This document shows, one piece after another, positions 24,864-32,647 of a stretch of 45,758 nucleotides of DNA. This DNA is from Microbacterium sp. B35-30 (lineage in GTDB: Bacteria > Actinomycetota > Actinomycetes > Actinomycetales > Microbacteriaceae), in NCBI RefSeq assembly GCF_010634855.1, contig NZ_MWLQ01000031.1, forward strand, positions 1 to 45,758, written 5' to 3'. Position numbers and translations under genes: made by a program. The notes under the pieces were generated by a model. It ran no database searches. It was not told the DNA's origin and saw nothing but the letters and a program-made list of their open reading frames with translations. Each line of letters begins with the position of its first letter. The first letter of the stretch is position 1.

Positions 24864-24960
24864 CGGTCTGGCGCGCGACACGCCGTATCGAGTCGCCGGC
24901 GCCCGGGCACGTGGTGCGCGGGTGTCGGCGGTTCCCGTTACGGTGAGACGCGGAGGCGAC

Positions 24961-25167
24961 ATGAAGACCAAGAGACTCGCTCGTACCTCGTCGCAGCTGC
25001 CGCGTCGAGGCCACGTGCTGGTGACGATCACCGTGGTCGACGAGAACGGGTTCACGTCCCACTACGAGACCGTCGAAGCTCCCGTCGGCGCGCTGCGCGA
25101 GGGTGTCGCTGCGATCCATCTCGCCGCGGTCGAGGCGAGCGCCGACGCCGGCTCCGCAACGGCCTGA
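24961..25167 (+). CDS. Small hypothetical protein (68 aa)
   Basis: A 68-residue basic-then-acidic protein: a Lys/Arg-rich N-terminus (MKTKRLARTSSQLPRRGH), a beta-like stretch VLVTITVVDENGFTSHYETVE and an Ala/Glu-rich helix. GGAGG lies 5 nt before ATG 24961, which strongly supports translation. The ORF extends upstream in frame without a better start. No family recognised. The 97-bp gap before it holds GCGCGACACGCCGTATCG (24873-24890), resembling part of the palindromic element at 35068. Confidence 0.65.
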   Translation: MKTKRLARTSSQLPRRGHVLVTITVVDENGFTSHYETVEAPVGALREGVAAIHLAAVEASADAGSATA

Positions 25168-25182
25168 GGTCGTCGCCCCGTC

Positions 25183-25212
25183 TTGCGGGCCTCCCTGCAG
25201 GCGTCCTAAGAT
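25183..25212 (+). promoter_or_regulatory. Promoter overlapping an SOS box
   Basis: The -35 TTGCGG (25183-25188) and -10 TAAGAT (25207-25212) are 18 bp apart, with +1 expected near 25219, in the middle of the LexA-like box. Confidence 0.5.
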
Positions 25213-25227
25213 CGAACATAGATTCGA
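25212..25227. promoter_or_regulatory. LexA (SOS) box
   Basis: TCGAACATAGATTCGA matches the actinobacterial SOS consensus TCGAAC-N4-GTTCGA except for one base in the right arm. The flanks extend the symmetry to GATCGAA/TTCGATC. It covers the transcription start, as a repressor site should. Confidence 0.6.
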
Positions 25228-25241
25228 TCGAGGAGGACGTC

Positions 25242-25475
25242 ATGAGGATGGCAAGTCGAGAAGATGTCCAGGTCTGGTGCGAACGCGACCGGCCGGTTCG
25301 CCTGGTGGTCGACGGCGAGCGCTGGCGCATCATCGACACTCCGACCCGCTGCGACGGCGGACTGCTCTTCCAGAGCTGGCGGTTCACCGCGCGCAGCGAC
25401 GTGGACCACCGTACGTGCGTCATGGACGTGGAAGAGGTGGACGGCCAGTGGGTGCTCGTCGCCTCGTGGGAGTGA
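25242..25475 (+). CDS. Small SOS-associated protein, DUF6504-like
   Basis: A 77-residue protein of alternating beta-like segments: VQVWCERDRPVRLVVDGERW, then RIIDTPTRCDG, a central SWRFTARSDVDHRTCVMDV and a C-terminal QWVLVASWE. This resembles DUF6504, a short family that I recall being encoded with the imuB/dnaE2 mutasome in actinobacteria; the assignment rests on pattern recognition only. GGAGG lies 5 nt before ATG 25242. The SOS box 14 bp upstream independently supports a DNA-damage link. No polymerase gene is adjacent, so this is an orphan locus. Confidence 0.7.
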   Translation: MRMASREDVQVWCERDRPVRLVVDGERWRIIDTPTRCDGGLLFQSWRFTARSDVDHRTCVMDVEEVDGQWVLVASWE

Positions 25476-25510
25476 GGGTCGAGGCGAAGGAGCGCTGTCC
25501 CGGCCCGGAA

Positions 25511-25534
25511 TGAGAAGTTCCGCGGAACTTCTCA
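25511..25534. promoter_or_regulatory. 24-bp perfect palindrome upstream of MHS transporter
   Basis: TGAGAAGTTCCG is followed immediately by its exact complement. It sits 36 bp after the small SOS gene and about 70 bp upstream of the predicted transporter transcription start. It could form a 10-bp hairpin with loop CGCG (terminator, though no T-run follows) or bind a dimeric regulator. Confidence 0.5.
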
Positions 25535-25555
25535 TCCACAACCGCGTGGGACCCC

Positions 25556-25585
25556 TTGAAACCTGAATCGCGCGTCAGGTATCGT
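25556..25585 (+). promoter_or_regulatory. Promoter of MHS transporter with internal operator
   Basis: The -35 TTGAAA (25556-25561) and -10 TATCGT (25580-25585) are 18 bp apart, with +1 near 25592. The inverted repeat ACCTGA-N8-TCAGGT (25561-25580) fills the spacer exactly, a typical repressor position. Confidence 0.55.
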
Positions 25586-25640
25586 CCCGCAGAGCGGCTT
25601 CCCCCAGCCGTGTCCGCGCTTTACAAGGAGGTATCAGCGC

Positions 25641-27011
25641 ATGGCATCCACGCAGCAATCACCAGACACGATGAAGCAGTCGAGTCTGCGCCGGGTCGTC
25701 ACGGCTTCGATGGCCGGAACCGTCGTCGAGTGGTACGAGTTCTTCCTCTACGCCACGGCAGCGACGCTCGTGTTCAACAAGATCATGTTCCCGCCGTCCG
25801 ACGACCCGTACGCCCCGATCATCGCGGCGTTCGTCACCTACGCCGTCGGTTTCATCGCCCGGCCGCTCGGCGGTATCGTCTTCGGCCACTTCGGCGACAA
25901 GTACGGGCGCAAGAAGCTGCTGCAGTTCGCGATCATCCTCGTGGGCATCGCCACGTTCCTCATGGGGTGCCTGCCCACCTTCGACACGATCGGCTACTGG
26001 GCGCCCGCCCTTCTCGTGGCTCTGCGCTTCGCGCAGGGGTTCGCGGTGGGCGGCGAATGGGGCGGCGCGATCCTTCTCGTCGCTGAGCACTCGCCCAACA
26101 AGACGCGCGGCTTCTGGGCATCATGGCCTCAGGCCGCGGTGCCGATCGGGAACCTCCTGGCCACCGTCGTGCTGCTCGTCCTGAGCCGCACGCTCACCGA
26201 GGAGCAGTTCCTCGCTTGGGGCTGGCGCGTCGGGTTCTGGCTCTCAGTCGTCATCGTCGCCGTCGGCTATTACGTCCGCACACGCGTCACCGACGCGCCG
26301 ATCTTCGTCGAGGTCCAGAAGCAGGTCGAGCAGTCCAAGGCCGTGCGCTTCGGTGTGCTCGAGGTGATCAGGCGCTACCCGCGCGGCGTGCTCACGGCTA
26401 TGGGCCTGCGATTCGCCGAGAACATCATGTACTACCTCGTCGTGACGTTCTCGATCACCTACCTGGCGGTCGCCCTGGAGGTCGACACGTCCGAGATCCT
26501 CGGGCTCCTGGTGATCGCGCACATCGTGCACATGATCGTCATCCCGCTCATCGGCGGCCTGACCGATCGGCTCGGCCGCAAGCCGGTGTACCTGATCGGC
26601 ACCGTCGGCGCGGCGACATGGGGATTCGTGGCCTTCCCGATGTTCGACACGCGCAATCCCGTGATCATCGTCGCGGCGATCAGCCTGGGCCTGTTCATCC
26701 ACGCCTTCATGTACGCACCGCAGCCCGCCATCATGTCCGAGATGTTCCCGACTCGTATGCGGTATTCCGGCGTCTCGCTCGGCTACCAGGTGACGTCGAT
26801 CGTCGCGGGCTCGCTGGCACCCATCATCGCCACCGCGCTGCTCGCGAACACCGGCTCCTACGTCCCGGTCGCCGTCTACTTGGCGATCGCCGCGGCGGTC
26901 ACGCTCATCGCCGCGCTGTCGATGCGGGAGACGAAGGGATCGTCGCTGCACGATCTCGACCGCCTCGACGAGGAGAAGCTGGCCGCCGAGAAGGTGTCCA
27001 CCTCCGCCTGA
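25641..27011 (+). CDS. MHS-family MFS transporter (metabolite:H+ symporter)
   Basis: A 456-residue 12-helix symporter of the ProP/KgtP/ShiA group. Diagnostic blocks are AGTVVEWYEFFLYATAA (helix 1), FIARPLGGIVFGHFGDKYGR (the MHS loop motif, about 72-91), RFAQGFAVGGEWGGAILLVA and HAFMYAPQPAIMSEMFPTRM. Members import organic acids, betaine, shikimate or similar; the substrate cannot be fixed. AAGGAGG precedes ATG 25641. The upstream region holds a promoter with an internal inverted repeat and a 24-bp palindrome, so substrate-responsive control is likely. A strong terminator follows. Confidence 0.92.
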   Translation: MASTQQSPDTMKQSSLRRVVTASMAGTVVEWYEFFLYATAATLVFNKIMFPPSDDPYAPIIAAFVTYAVGFIARPLGGIVFGHFGDKYGRKKLLQFAIILVGIATFLMGCLPTFDTIGYWAPALLVALRFAQGFAVGGEWGGAILLVAEHSPNKTRGFWASWPQAAVPIGNLLATVVLLVLSRTLTEEQFLAWGWRVGFWLSVVIVAVGYYVRTRVTDAPIFVEVQKQVEQSKAVRFGVLEVIRRYPRGVLTAMGLRFAENIMYYLVVTFSITYLAVALEVDTSEILGLLVIAHIVHMIVIPLIGGLTDRLGRKPVYLIGTVGAATWGFVAFPMFDTRNPVIIVAAISLGLFIHAFMYAPQPAIMSEMFPTRMRYSGVSLGYQVTSIVAGSLAPIIATALLANTGSYVPVAVYLAIAAAVTLIAALSMRETKGSSLHDLDRLDEEKLAAEKVSTSA

Positions 27012-27032
27012 TCGACGGGTCCTCGGACTGTC

Positions 27033-27063
27033 GAACGCCCCGTCACGTCGTGGCGGGGCGTTC
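27033..27063. terminator. Bidirectional terminator
   Basis: A 10-bp stem, GAACGCCCCG with CGGGGCGTTC, extends inward through a wobble pair and CACG/CGTG. It lies between the convergent MHS transporter and the small membrane protein gene. Confidence 0.65.
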
Positions 27064-27098
27064 CACCGCCTCGAGCCGGGCGAGCAGCCGTCGGCGGC

Positions 27099-27527
27099 TC
27101 AAACGCCCTGCCGCCTCGTCCCTGCCGTGGCCGGGGTCCGGCGCAGCACGAGCACGGTCGTGATCGCCAGGATCACGATGCCGATGGACTCGACGATGAC
27201 GGTCTCGGGCACGAGCGTGAAGTCCCAGGTGGAGGTGATGCCGAACAGCCCCACGGTCAGGGCCAGGATGAGCGCGAGCAGCGTGGCGATGAGGAACAGC
27301 AGGCTCAGCACCGTCGCCAGCTGCAGCAGGCGGCCGTGGAGCGCCAGCATCCCGATCGCGAGCACGAGCGCGGCGACGGCGTTGAGAACGAACATCACCC
27401 CGAGGATGCCGCCCACACCGTTGAACACGAGGTACAGGTGGATGCCGCCCGCAGCCAGGAGCGCGATCGCGCTGAGGATGCGCATGGTCCAGAGCACGCG
27501 CACCGTGGTCTCTGTGGATTCGGTCAT
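27099..27527 (-). CDS. Small membrane protein (four predicted helices)
   Basis: A 142-residue hydrophobic protein with about four transmembrane segments: MRILSAIALLAAGGIHLYLV, VMFVLNAVAALVLAIGML, LATVLSLLFLIATLLALIL, and VIVESIGIVILAITTVLVL, ending in a basic tail. ATG 27527 was preferred over the upstream frame because AGGACC lies close and the Arg-rich extension is not protein-like. It starts 4 bp after the CDP-alcohol phosphatidyltransferase stop, so it is the second gene of that short operon. No family is recognised with confidence; it resembles generic actinobacterial DoxX/DUF-type proteins. A role in envelope lipid metabolism is inferred only from its partner. Confidence 0.75.
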   Translation of the reverse strand: MTESTETTVRVLWTMRILSAIALLAAGGIHLYLVFNGVGGILGVMFVLNAVAALVLAIGMLALHGRLLQLATVLSLLFLIATLLALILALTVGLFGITSTWDFTLVPETVIVESIGIVILAITTVLVLRRTPATAGTRRQGV

Positions 27528-27531
27528 GGTC

Positions 27532-28371
27532 CTACCTGCTCTCCGGTGGAGGTGAGGTCGTCGACGCCTTCTCAAGGGAAACGAGGGTGCGGCTGCTGCG
27601 GTTCATCCGCACGAGCCACGCGACGTCCCGGCCGAACGACTCGAGCATCAGCAAGAGCGCCGCGCCCGCGACGGCCAGGTCCGCGGTGGGCGGCAGCACC
27701 TGCGCCGCGACGACGGCGAGGGCGACGCCCGAGGCCGCGGTCACCACTTTGCGCCAGTACCGCGGCGGCAGGGTCCGGCGCATCCAGGGCAGCAGCGCGC
27801 CCGCCACGACGAACGCGTAGCGCAGCAGACCGATCGAGAGCACCCACCAGCCCACATACCGCGTGTCGTACACGCTCAGCACGAGGAGCAGGAATGCGTC
27901 GACCTCCATGTCGAACCGGGCGCCCAGCTCGCTCTCGCTGCCGGTACGGCGCGCGACGTACCCGTCCACCCCGTCCAGCGCGAGCGCGCAGGCCACGAGC
28001 GAGACCAGCAGGACGGTGGTCCCGACGGCCCCTCCACTCGCCGCCGGCGCGTCGAGCGGAACCCCCGGCCGCGTGGGCTCGGTCGTGCCCTCGAGTGAGG
28101 CGACCGTCAGCGCGGTCACGAGGCCGACGAGCGTCGAGCGGGTCGCGGTGACCGCGTTCGCGGGCCCGAACCGTCCGGCGCCCCGACGGCGGAGCGCGAC
28201 GGTCAGCAGCAGCGTCGACACGACCAGGTAGCCGAGCCCCAGCATCACGGCCGTCGGAGACAGCGGCACGGCCGCACCGATCGCGAAGAGGCCCACGGTG
28301 CCGGCCGCGACCCACCACCACGGCTGAGCCCACGCGGCGAGAAGCCCGTGCGACCACTGAACTTTTCCCAT
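27532..28371 (-). CDS. CDP-alcohol phosphatidyltransferase family protein
   Basis: A 279-residue membrane enzyme that would transfer a phosphatidyl (or phospho-alcohol) group from a CDP-activated donor to an alcohol headgroup. It shows the complete family signature DGVDGYVARR with the spaced G and two further aspartates (DX2DGX2ARX8GX3DX3D, about 133-155), so it should be catalytically competent. Six or more hydrophobic segments are present. GGAG lies 7 nt upstream of ATG 28371. It is only 20 bp from the divergent MDR gene, linking it to the seven-gene operon. It could form the lipid anchor of that pathway's product. Confidence 0.88.
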   Translation of the reverse strand: MGKVQWSHGLLAAWAQPWWWVAAGTVGLFAIGAAVPLSPTAVMLGLGYLVVSTLLLTVALRRRGAGRFGPANAVTATRSTLVGLVTALTVASLEGTTEPTRPGVPLDAPAASGGAVGTTVLLVSLVACALALDGVDGYVARRTGSESELGARFDMEVDAFLLLVLSVYDTRYVGWWVLSIGLLRYAFVVAGALLPWMRRTLPPRYWRKVVTAASGVALAVVAAQVLPPTADLAVAGAALLLMLESFGRDVAWLVRMNRSSRTLVSLEKASTTSPPPESR

Positions 28372-28391
28372 GCGCGCTCCGTGTACTCCTC

Positions 28392-29465
28392 ATGGCGGTC
28401 ACCGGGAACACGACGCAGATACCCGCCGCGGTTCACAGTGATGCTCCGGATTCCGCCATCGCCTGGTGGACGATCGGCCCCGGGCAGGGCGAGTTCCGGT
28501 CCGAAGGACTGCGACGCCCGTCCGAGGGCGAGGCGGCGGTGCGGACGCTCTGGACCGGTGTGAGCCGTGGCACGGAGGCGCTCGTCGCACGCGGCGAGGT
28601 GCCGGAGTCGGAGCGGACCCGCATGCGCGCGCCGTTCCAGGACGGCGAGTTCCCCTTCCCGGTGAAGTACGGCTACCTCAACGTCGGGACCGTCGAGGAG
28701 GGCCCGGCACCGCTGCAGGGCCGCACGGTGTTCGCCCTGGTCCCGCACCAGTCCCGCTTCGTGGTCGCGGCGGATGCGCTCGTTCCCGTGCCGGAGTCCG
28801 TCCCGCCCCGTCGGGCGGTGCTGGCCGGTGCGGTCGAGACGGCGGTCAACGTGCTGTGGGACGCCCGGCCGCTGATCGGCGACCGGGTGGTCATCGTCGG
28901 CGCGGGCATGATCGGGTGCGCCGTCGCGCGGGTGGCGCGCGGCATCCCGGGCGCCGACGTCACGCTCGTCGACATCGATCCGGCGAAGGCGCCGATCGCC
29001 AGAGCGCTCGGCGTGAAGTTCGTGCTCGGCTCGGACGCAGCGGACCAGCTGCTCGAGCCGGACGTCGTCGTCGAGGCGAGCGGCAGTGGTGCGGGACTCG
29101 AGCTCGCACTGCGCCTGGCACCCACCGACGGCGAGGTGGTCGTGGCCAGCTGGTACGGCAGCCGCGCGGTGCCGATCGAGCTCGGCGCCGACTTCCACTC
29201 GCGCCGGATCACGATCCGCTCCAGCCAGGTCGGCGCCGTCTCACCGCGTCGCCGGGCGAGGCGCACCACCCGCGAGCGGCTGGCCGTGGCGCTCCGGTTG
29301 CTCGAGGATCCCGCATTCGACCTGCTGCTGGGTGGAGGATCGTCGTGGCGCCAGCTGCCCCAGATCACCGCCTCCCTCGCCGCGGGCACCGCCGGCGAAC
29401 TGTGCCACACGATCGATTGGAGCAGCGCCGGTGAGGCGCTGAGCGACGAAAGGGAGTCGAAGTGA
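28392..29465 (+). CDS. MDR-superfamily dehydrogenase lacking zinc cysteines
   Basis: A 357-residue medium-chain dehydrogenase-like protein. The Rossmann motif RVVIVGAGMIGCAVARVARG spans about 165-184 (GAGMIG 170-175), followed by acidic strand end VDID. Where zinc alcohol dehydrogenases have GXCGXD it has GVSRGTE (56-62), and no catalytic or structural Cys cluster is seen. It therefore looks like a BchC-like, zinc-independent NAD(P) reductase. It ends with GELCHTIDWSS. Its stop overlaps the next GTG start (GTGA). It may reduce or oxidise a side chain of the pathway intermediate. ATG 28392 has no ribosome site and only 20 bp separate it from the divergent gene. Confidence 0.85.
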   Translation: MAVTGNTTQIPAAVHSDAPDSAIAWWTIGPGQGEFRSEGLRRPSEGEAAVRTLWTGVSRGTEALVARGEVPESERTRMRAPFQDGEFPFPVKYGYLNVGTVEEGPAPLQGRTVFALVPHQSRFVVAADALVPVPESVPPRRAVLAGAVETAVNVLWDARPLIGDRVVIVGAGMIGCAVARVARGIPGADVTLVDIDPAKAPIARALGVKFVLGSDAADQLLEPDVVVEASGSGAGLELALRLAPTDGEVVVASWYGSRAVPIELGADFHSRRITIRSSQVGAVSPRRRARRTTRERLAVALRLLEDPAFDLLLGGGSSWRQLPQITASLAAGTAGELCHTIDWSSAGEALSDERESK

Positions 29466-29857
29466 CCTTCAGCGTGACCGTCCGCGACCATCTGATGATC
29501 GCCCACAGCCTGCGCGGCGATGTCTTCGGCCCCGCGCAGCAGCTGCACGGCGCGACCTTCCTGGTCGACGCGACTTTCCGCGCCGATGAGCTCGACGCCG
29601 ATGGCGTCGTGGTCGACATCGGCCGCGCGAGCGATGTGGTGCGCGGAATCGTCGGCGCCCTGACGTACCGCAACCTCGACGACGAGCCCGACTTCGAAGG
29701 TCTGAACACGACGACCGAGCGGCTGTGCCAGATCGTGGGCGACCGCCTCGCGGCCCGTGTGCGCGACGGCGCGGTCGGCGCGTCGCGCCTGACCGGCATC
29801 ACCGTGACCCTGCACGAGTCCCATGTCGCCTGGGCCTCCTACGAGGTGGCGTTGTGA
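29462..29857 (+). CDS. 6-pyruvoyltetrahydropterin synthase/QueD-like protein with degenerate active site
   Basis: A 131-residue T-fold protein. Recognisable blocks are VRDHLMIAHSL (His15, first zinc ligand), QLHGATFLVDATF (His29), GVVVDIG with Asp52, LTYRNLDD, and LNTTTERLCQIVGDRL (the substrate-anchoring N-P-T-x-E region), plus VTLHESHVAWASYE. In QueD/PTPS the CxxxHGH block supplies the nucleophilic Cys and two zinc His. Here the Cys position is Ala25 and the second His is Ala31, and the catalytic LDH His is Tyr69. Metal binding and chemistry must therefore differ from QueD. GTG 29462 overlaps the dehydrogenase stop. It is the strongest evidence that the operon handles a pterin-like molecule. 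Confidence 0.82.
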   Translation: MTFSVTVRDHLMIAHSLRGDVFGPAQQLHGATFLVDATFRADELDADGVVVDIGRASDVVRGIVGALTYRNLDDEPDFEGLNTTTERLCQIVGDRLAARVRDGAVGASRLTGITVTLHESHVAWASYEVAL

Positions 29858-30867
29858 CGAGCGGACCCTCGGTCCGCTTCCTCGTTCCCGAGGGGGTCGA
29901 CGACCCGCGCCGCGTCAGCGGCGGCAACGTGTACGACCGGCACATCCGGGACGGACTGCGCGCCCGCGGCTGGGCGGTGACGACGCAGGAGGCGGCGGCT
30001 GCGGCGGCTGCGGCATCCGCTCTCCGTGACGCCCCCGACGGTGCCCTGGTGCTGGTGGACGGACTCGTCGGGGGATGGGCGCCCGCGGCGCTCGAGGAGC
30101 ATGCGTCGCGCCTGCGTCTGGTGCTGCTCGCGCACATGGTGGTCGCCGCCTTCCCCGATGCCACGGATGCCGCGGCCGACGCCGAGCGACGCGCGCTGGC
30201 GGTCGCCCGCGCCGTGGTCGTGACGAGTCACTGGACCGCGGACGAGCTGGCTCGGCGAGGGCTGGCCGATCCCTCGCGGATCACGGTCGCGGTCCCCGGC
30301 GTGGACCGGGCCGACGCCGTCACGCCGCTCGGAGAGAACGACCTGCTCTGCGTGGGGGTGCTGGCGCCGCACAAGGGGCAGGACACGCTGCTCGATGCGC
30401 TCGCGCGGCTGCCGACCGCCGACTGGACCTGCGCCGTCGTGGGATCGGGCGAGTCGTTCCCGGACTTCGCGGCGACCATCGCAGACCGTGCGGCCGCCTT
30501 CGACGGGAGGGTCAGGATCGCCGGTGTCCTCGATGACGACGCGCTCGCCGAGGCCTATCAGCGCAGCGCGCTGCTCGTCGCGCCGTCCCGTGTCGAGAGC
30601 TGGGGCATGGCGATCGGCGAGGCCCGGGCGCGGGGACTGCCCGTGATCGGCGCCGAGACCGGTGGGATTCCCGAGGCTCTCACCGGCGGGGGCGGCCTCG
30701 TCGTGCCGCCCGACGACCCGGCCGCGCTGGCCGGGGCATTGGAGGCATGGATGTCGGACCCGCCGCTGCGGGCGCGGCTGAGGCACGAGGCCCTCACGGC
30801 CCGCGCCACCCTGCCGACATGGAGCGACGCCGTCGCTCGCGTCGCCGACGCCCTGGAGGCGGCATGA
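29854..30867 (+). CDS. GT4-family glycosyltransferase
   Basis: A 337-residue GT-B glycosyltransferase. The N-terminal half has RVSGGNVYDRHIRDGLRARG (acceptor-side loop, about 20-39). The C-terminal half has GVLAPHKGQDTLLDALARLP (169-187) and the donor-binding EX7E motif with Glu248 and Glu256 in ESWGMAIGE, followed by GLPVIGAETGGIPEAL. It should transfer a sugar from an NDP donor to the pathway's acceptor. The GTG start at 29854 is fixed by GTGA overlap with the PTPS-like gene; the longer ORF lies in that gene. An Ala-rich stretch (48-54) is unusual. It is cytosolic or peripheral at the membrane. Confidence 0.88.
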   Translation: MTSGPSVRFLVPEGVDDPRRVSGGNVYDRHIRDGLRARGWAVTTQEAAAAAAAASALRDAPDGALVLVDGLVGGWAPAALEEHASRLRLVLLAHMVVAAFPDATDAAADAERRALAVARAVVVTSHWTADELARRGLADPSRITVAVPGVDRADAVTPLGENDLLCVGVLAPHKGQDTLLDALARLPTADWTCAVVGSGESFPDFAATIADRAAAFDGRVRIAGVLDDDALAEAYQRSALLVAPSRVESWGMAIGEARARGLPVIGAETGGIPEALTGGGGLVVPPDDPAALAGALEAWMSDPPLRARLRHEALTARATLPTWSDAVARVADALEAA

Positions 30868-31706
30868 CCTCGATCTCGACGGCGACACCCGGCTGGCTCG
30901 CGCTGCGGGCGCCGGCCGACGACGCCGCGCGGTCGACGGAGCTCGCCCGCGAGCTCGGCCGGCTGCTCGCTGCCCGTCGCGCGAGCGCGGCCGCGCCGCT
31001 CGTGCTCCACGACCTGGGCGCGGGCACCGGATCGATGACGCGCTGGCTCGCACCGCAGCTCCCGGGCCGGCAGCGCTGGGTGCTGCGCGACGGGGACGCC
31101 GACATCGTCGAGCATCTCGATCTCGATGCGGTCGTCGACGCCGACGGCAGCCGGATCGACGCCGACGTCGTCGTCGAAGACCTCGCAGAGCTGCCGAGGG
31201 AGGCGTTCGACGGCGCAGCGGCGGTGACGGCATCCGCTCTGCTCGATGTGATCACGAGTGCCGAGGCTGCGCACATCGTCGCCGCGTGCGTCGCCGCGGG
31301 CACTCCTGCGCTCTTCAGCCTCACCGTCACCGGCGCCGTGACGCTGCGCCCGTCCGCGCGGCTGGATGCCGTCGAGCACGCCATCAGCGCAGCCTTCGAC
31401 GACCACCAGCGCCGCGACGCTGAAGGGCGACGGATGCTGGGACCCGATGCCGTAGCCGCGACGGCCGAGCTGTTCGCCGCCGCGGGATGGCACGTTCGCA
31501 GGGGCCCGACCCCCTGGCGCCTGAAGGGGCGGGACAGCGCGCTCACGACCGAGTGGCTGGACGGGTGGATCGACGCCGCCGTCGAATGGCGGCCGGAGCT
31601 CGCGGACGACGCGGAGGCATACCGCCGTGTTCGTCGGGCGCAGGCGGCCTCCGGCCGGCTGCGGGTGATGGTGTCGCACGAGGACCTGCTGGCGTGGCCG
31701 GGGTGA
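30864..31706 (+). CDS. Class I SAM-dependent methyltransferase
   Basis: A 280-residue methyltransferase. Motif I is LHDLGAGTGSMTRWL (48-62), DLAELP and DGAAAVTASALLDVIT give the later strand region, and a C-terminal WLDGWIDAAVEWRP segment follows. Motif II carries an acidic residue (VLRDGD). It probably methylates the sugar or headgroup made by the neighbouring enzymes; the acceptor is unknown. ATG 30864 overlaps the glycosyltransferase stop (ATGA), and its own TGA overlaps the next GTG. The fold is Rossmann-like throughout, with no membrane segment. Confidence 0.85.
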   Translation: MTSISTATPGWLALRAPADDAARSTELARELGRLLAARRASAAAPLVLHDLGAGTGSMTRWLAPQLPGRQRWVLRDGDADIVEHLDLDAVVDADGSRIDADVVVEDLAELPREAFDGAAAVTASALLDVITSAEAAHIVAACVAAGTPALFSLTVTGAVTLRPSARLDAVEHAISAAFDDHQRRDAEGRRMLGPDAVAATAELFAAAGWHVRRGPTPWRLKGRDSALTTEWLDGWIDAAVEWRPELADDAEAYRRVRRAQAASGRLRVMVSHEDLLAWPG

Positions 31707-32647
31707 CGAGCATGTCGCCGCGTCTGCGGTCCGGTGCACGGATCGTGGCCGCGCTCGCGGTGGTGGTCGCGACGGGCGCGGTCGTCGGTGCCGCACCGTT
31801 CCTCGACGGCCTCGCTGCGGTCTCGCCCTGGACGATCGTCGCCGCCGTCACACTCGCCGCGGTCGCCACCGCTGCGGCGGCCTGGCGGTGGCGGATGGTG
31901 TCGACCGGGTTCGGGCTGCCGCTCACCTGGGGCGACGCCTTCGCGGCGTACTACCGGTCGCAGTTCCTCAACATGGTGCTGCCCGGCGGCATCGTGGGCG
32001 ACGTGCAGCGCGCCTACGTCCAGGGGCGCGCGCACGACCGCCTCGATCTCGCTGCGCGCGCGGTCGCGGCCGAGCGTATCGCCGGGCAGCTCGTGCAGAT
32101 CGTCCTCACACTGGCGATCCTGCTGCCGCTCGGCCTCACGTCGCCGCTGGCCCCGTTGGCGTGGATCAGTGGGGCGGTCGCGCTGCTCATCCTCGTGGGC
32201 GTCGCCACGGTGGCGCTCACCGCGCGCGGGCGCGCCGCGCTGGCTCGCGAGTACCGGATGCTGCGCCCTGTGCTCTCGCGGCCCCTGACGCTGCTGGCCA
32301 TCACGGCGGCCTCGGCCATCGTCCTCGCCGCGCACGCCGCCACGTTCGTGGTGGCGGGTCTCGCCGCAGGCGTCCACGCGGACTCCGACGAGCTCGCGAT
32401 CGTGGCGCTGATCGTGCTCGCTGCTGCGGGGATCCCGGTCAGCGTCGGAGGCTGGGGGCCGCGCGAGGCCGTCGCCGCGGCGGCGTTCGCTCTCGCGGGG
32501 CTGGGTGCGGGCGCCGGCGTCGCCGTGTCCACGGCGTTCGGCGTGCTCACGTTGGTCGCCGTCGCACCGGGTGCCGTTGCGCTGCTCGCGGACCGCTTCC
32601 GTTCGTCTGGTCGGAGGAGCATGATCGAGAGGAGGAGACCCGTATGA
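31703..32647 (+). CDS. Lysylphosphatidylglycerol synthase/flippase-like membrane protein
   Basis: A 314-residue integral membrane protein with about eight hydrophobic segments, matching the AglD/MprF flippase-like family (LPG_synthase_TM). Key blocks are WRWRMVSTGFGLPLTWGDAF, YYRSQFLNMVLPGGIVGDVQ, then RAYVQGRAHDRLDLAARAVA, then VERIAGQLVQ-type sequence, and VSVGGWGPREAVAAAAF. The family includes lipid-headgroup flippases. GTG 31703 forms a GTGA overlap with the methyltransferase stop, matching the operon pattern; ATG 31712 is the alternative. It could translocate the finished glycolipid intermediate across the membrane (inference). Confidence 0.85.
   Translation: MTSMSPRLRSGARIVAALAVVVATGAVVGAAPFLDGLAAVSPWTIVAAVTLAAVATAAAAWRWRMVSTGFGLPLTWGDAFAAYYRSQFLNMVLPGGIVGDVQRAYVQGRAHDRLDLAARAVAAERIAGQLVQIVLTLAILLPLGLTSPLAPLAWISGAVALLILVGVATVALTARGRAALAREYRMLRPVLSRPLTLLAITAASAIVLAAHAATFVVAGLAAGVHADSDELAIVALIVLAAAGIPVSVGGWGPREAVAAAAFALAGLGAGAGVAVSTAFGVLTLVAVAPGAVALLADRFRSSGRRSMIERRRPV

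Noticed and set aside
24873..24890. Third copy of the palindromic element
   Set aside because: Only about 18 nt resemble the arm of the 35068 copy and there is no opposite arm; kept only as a possible remnant.
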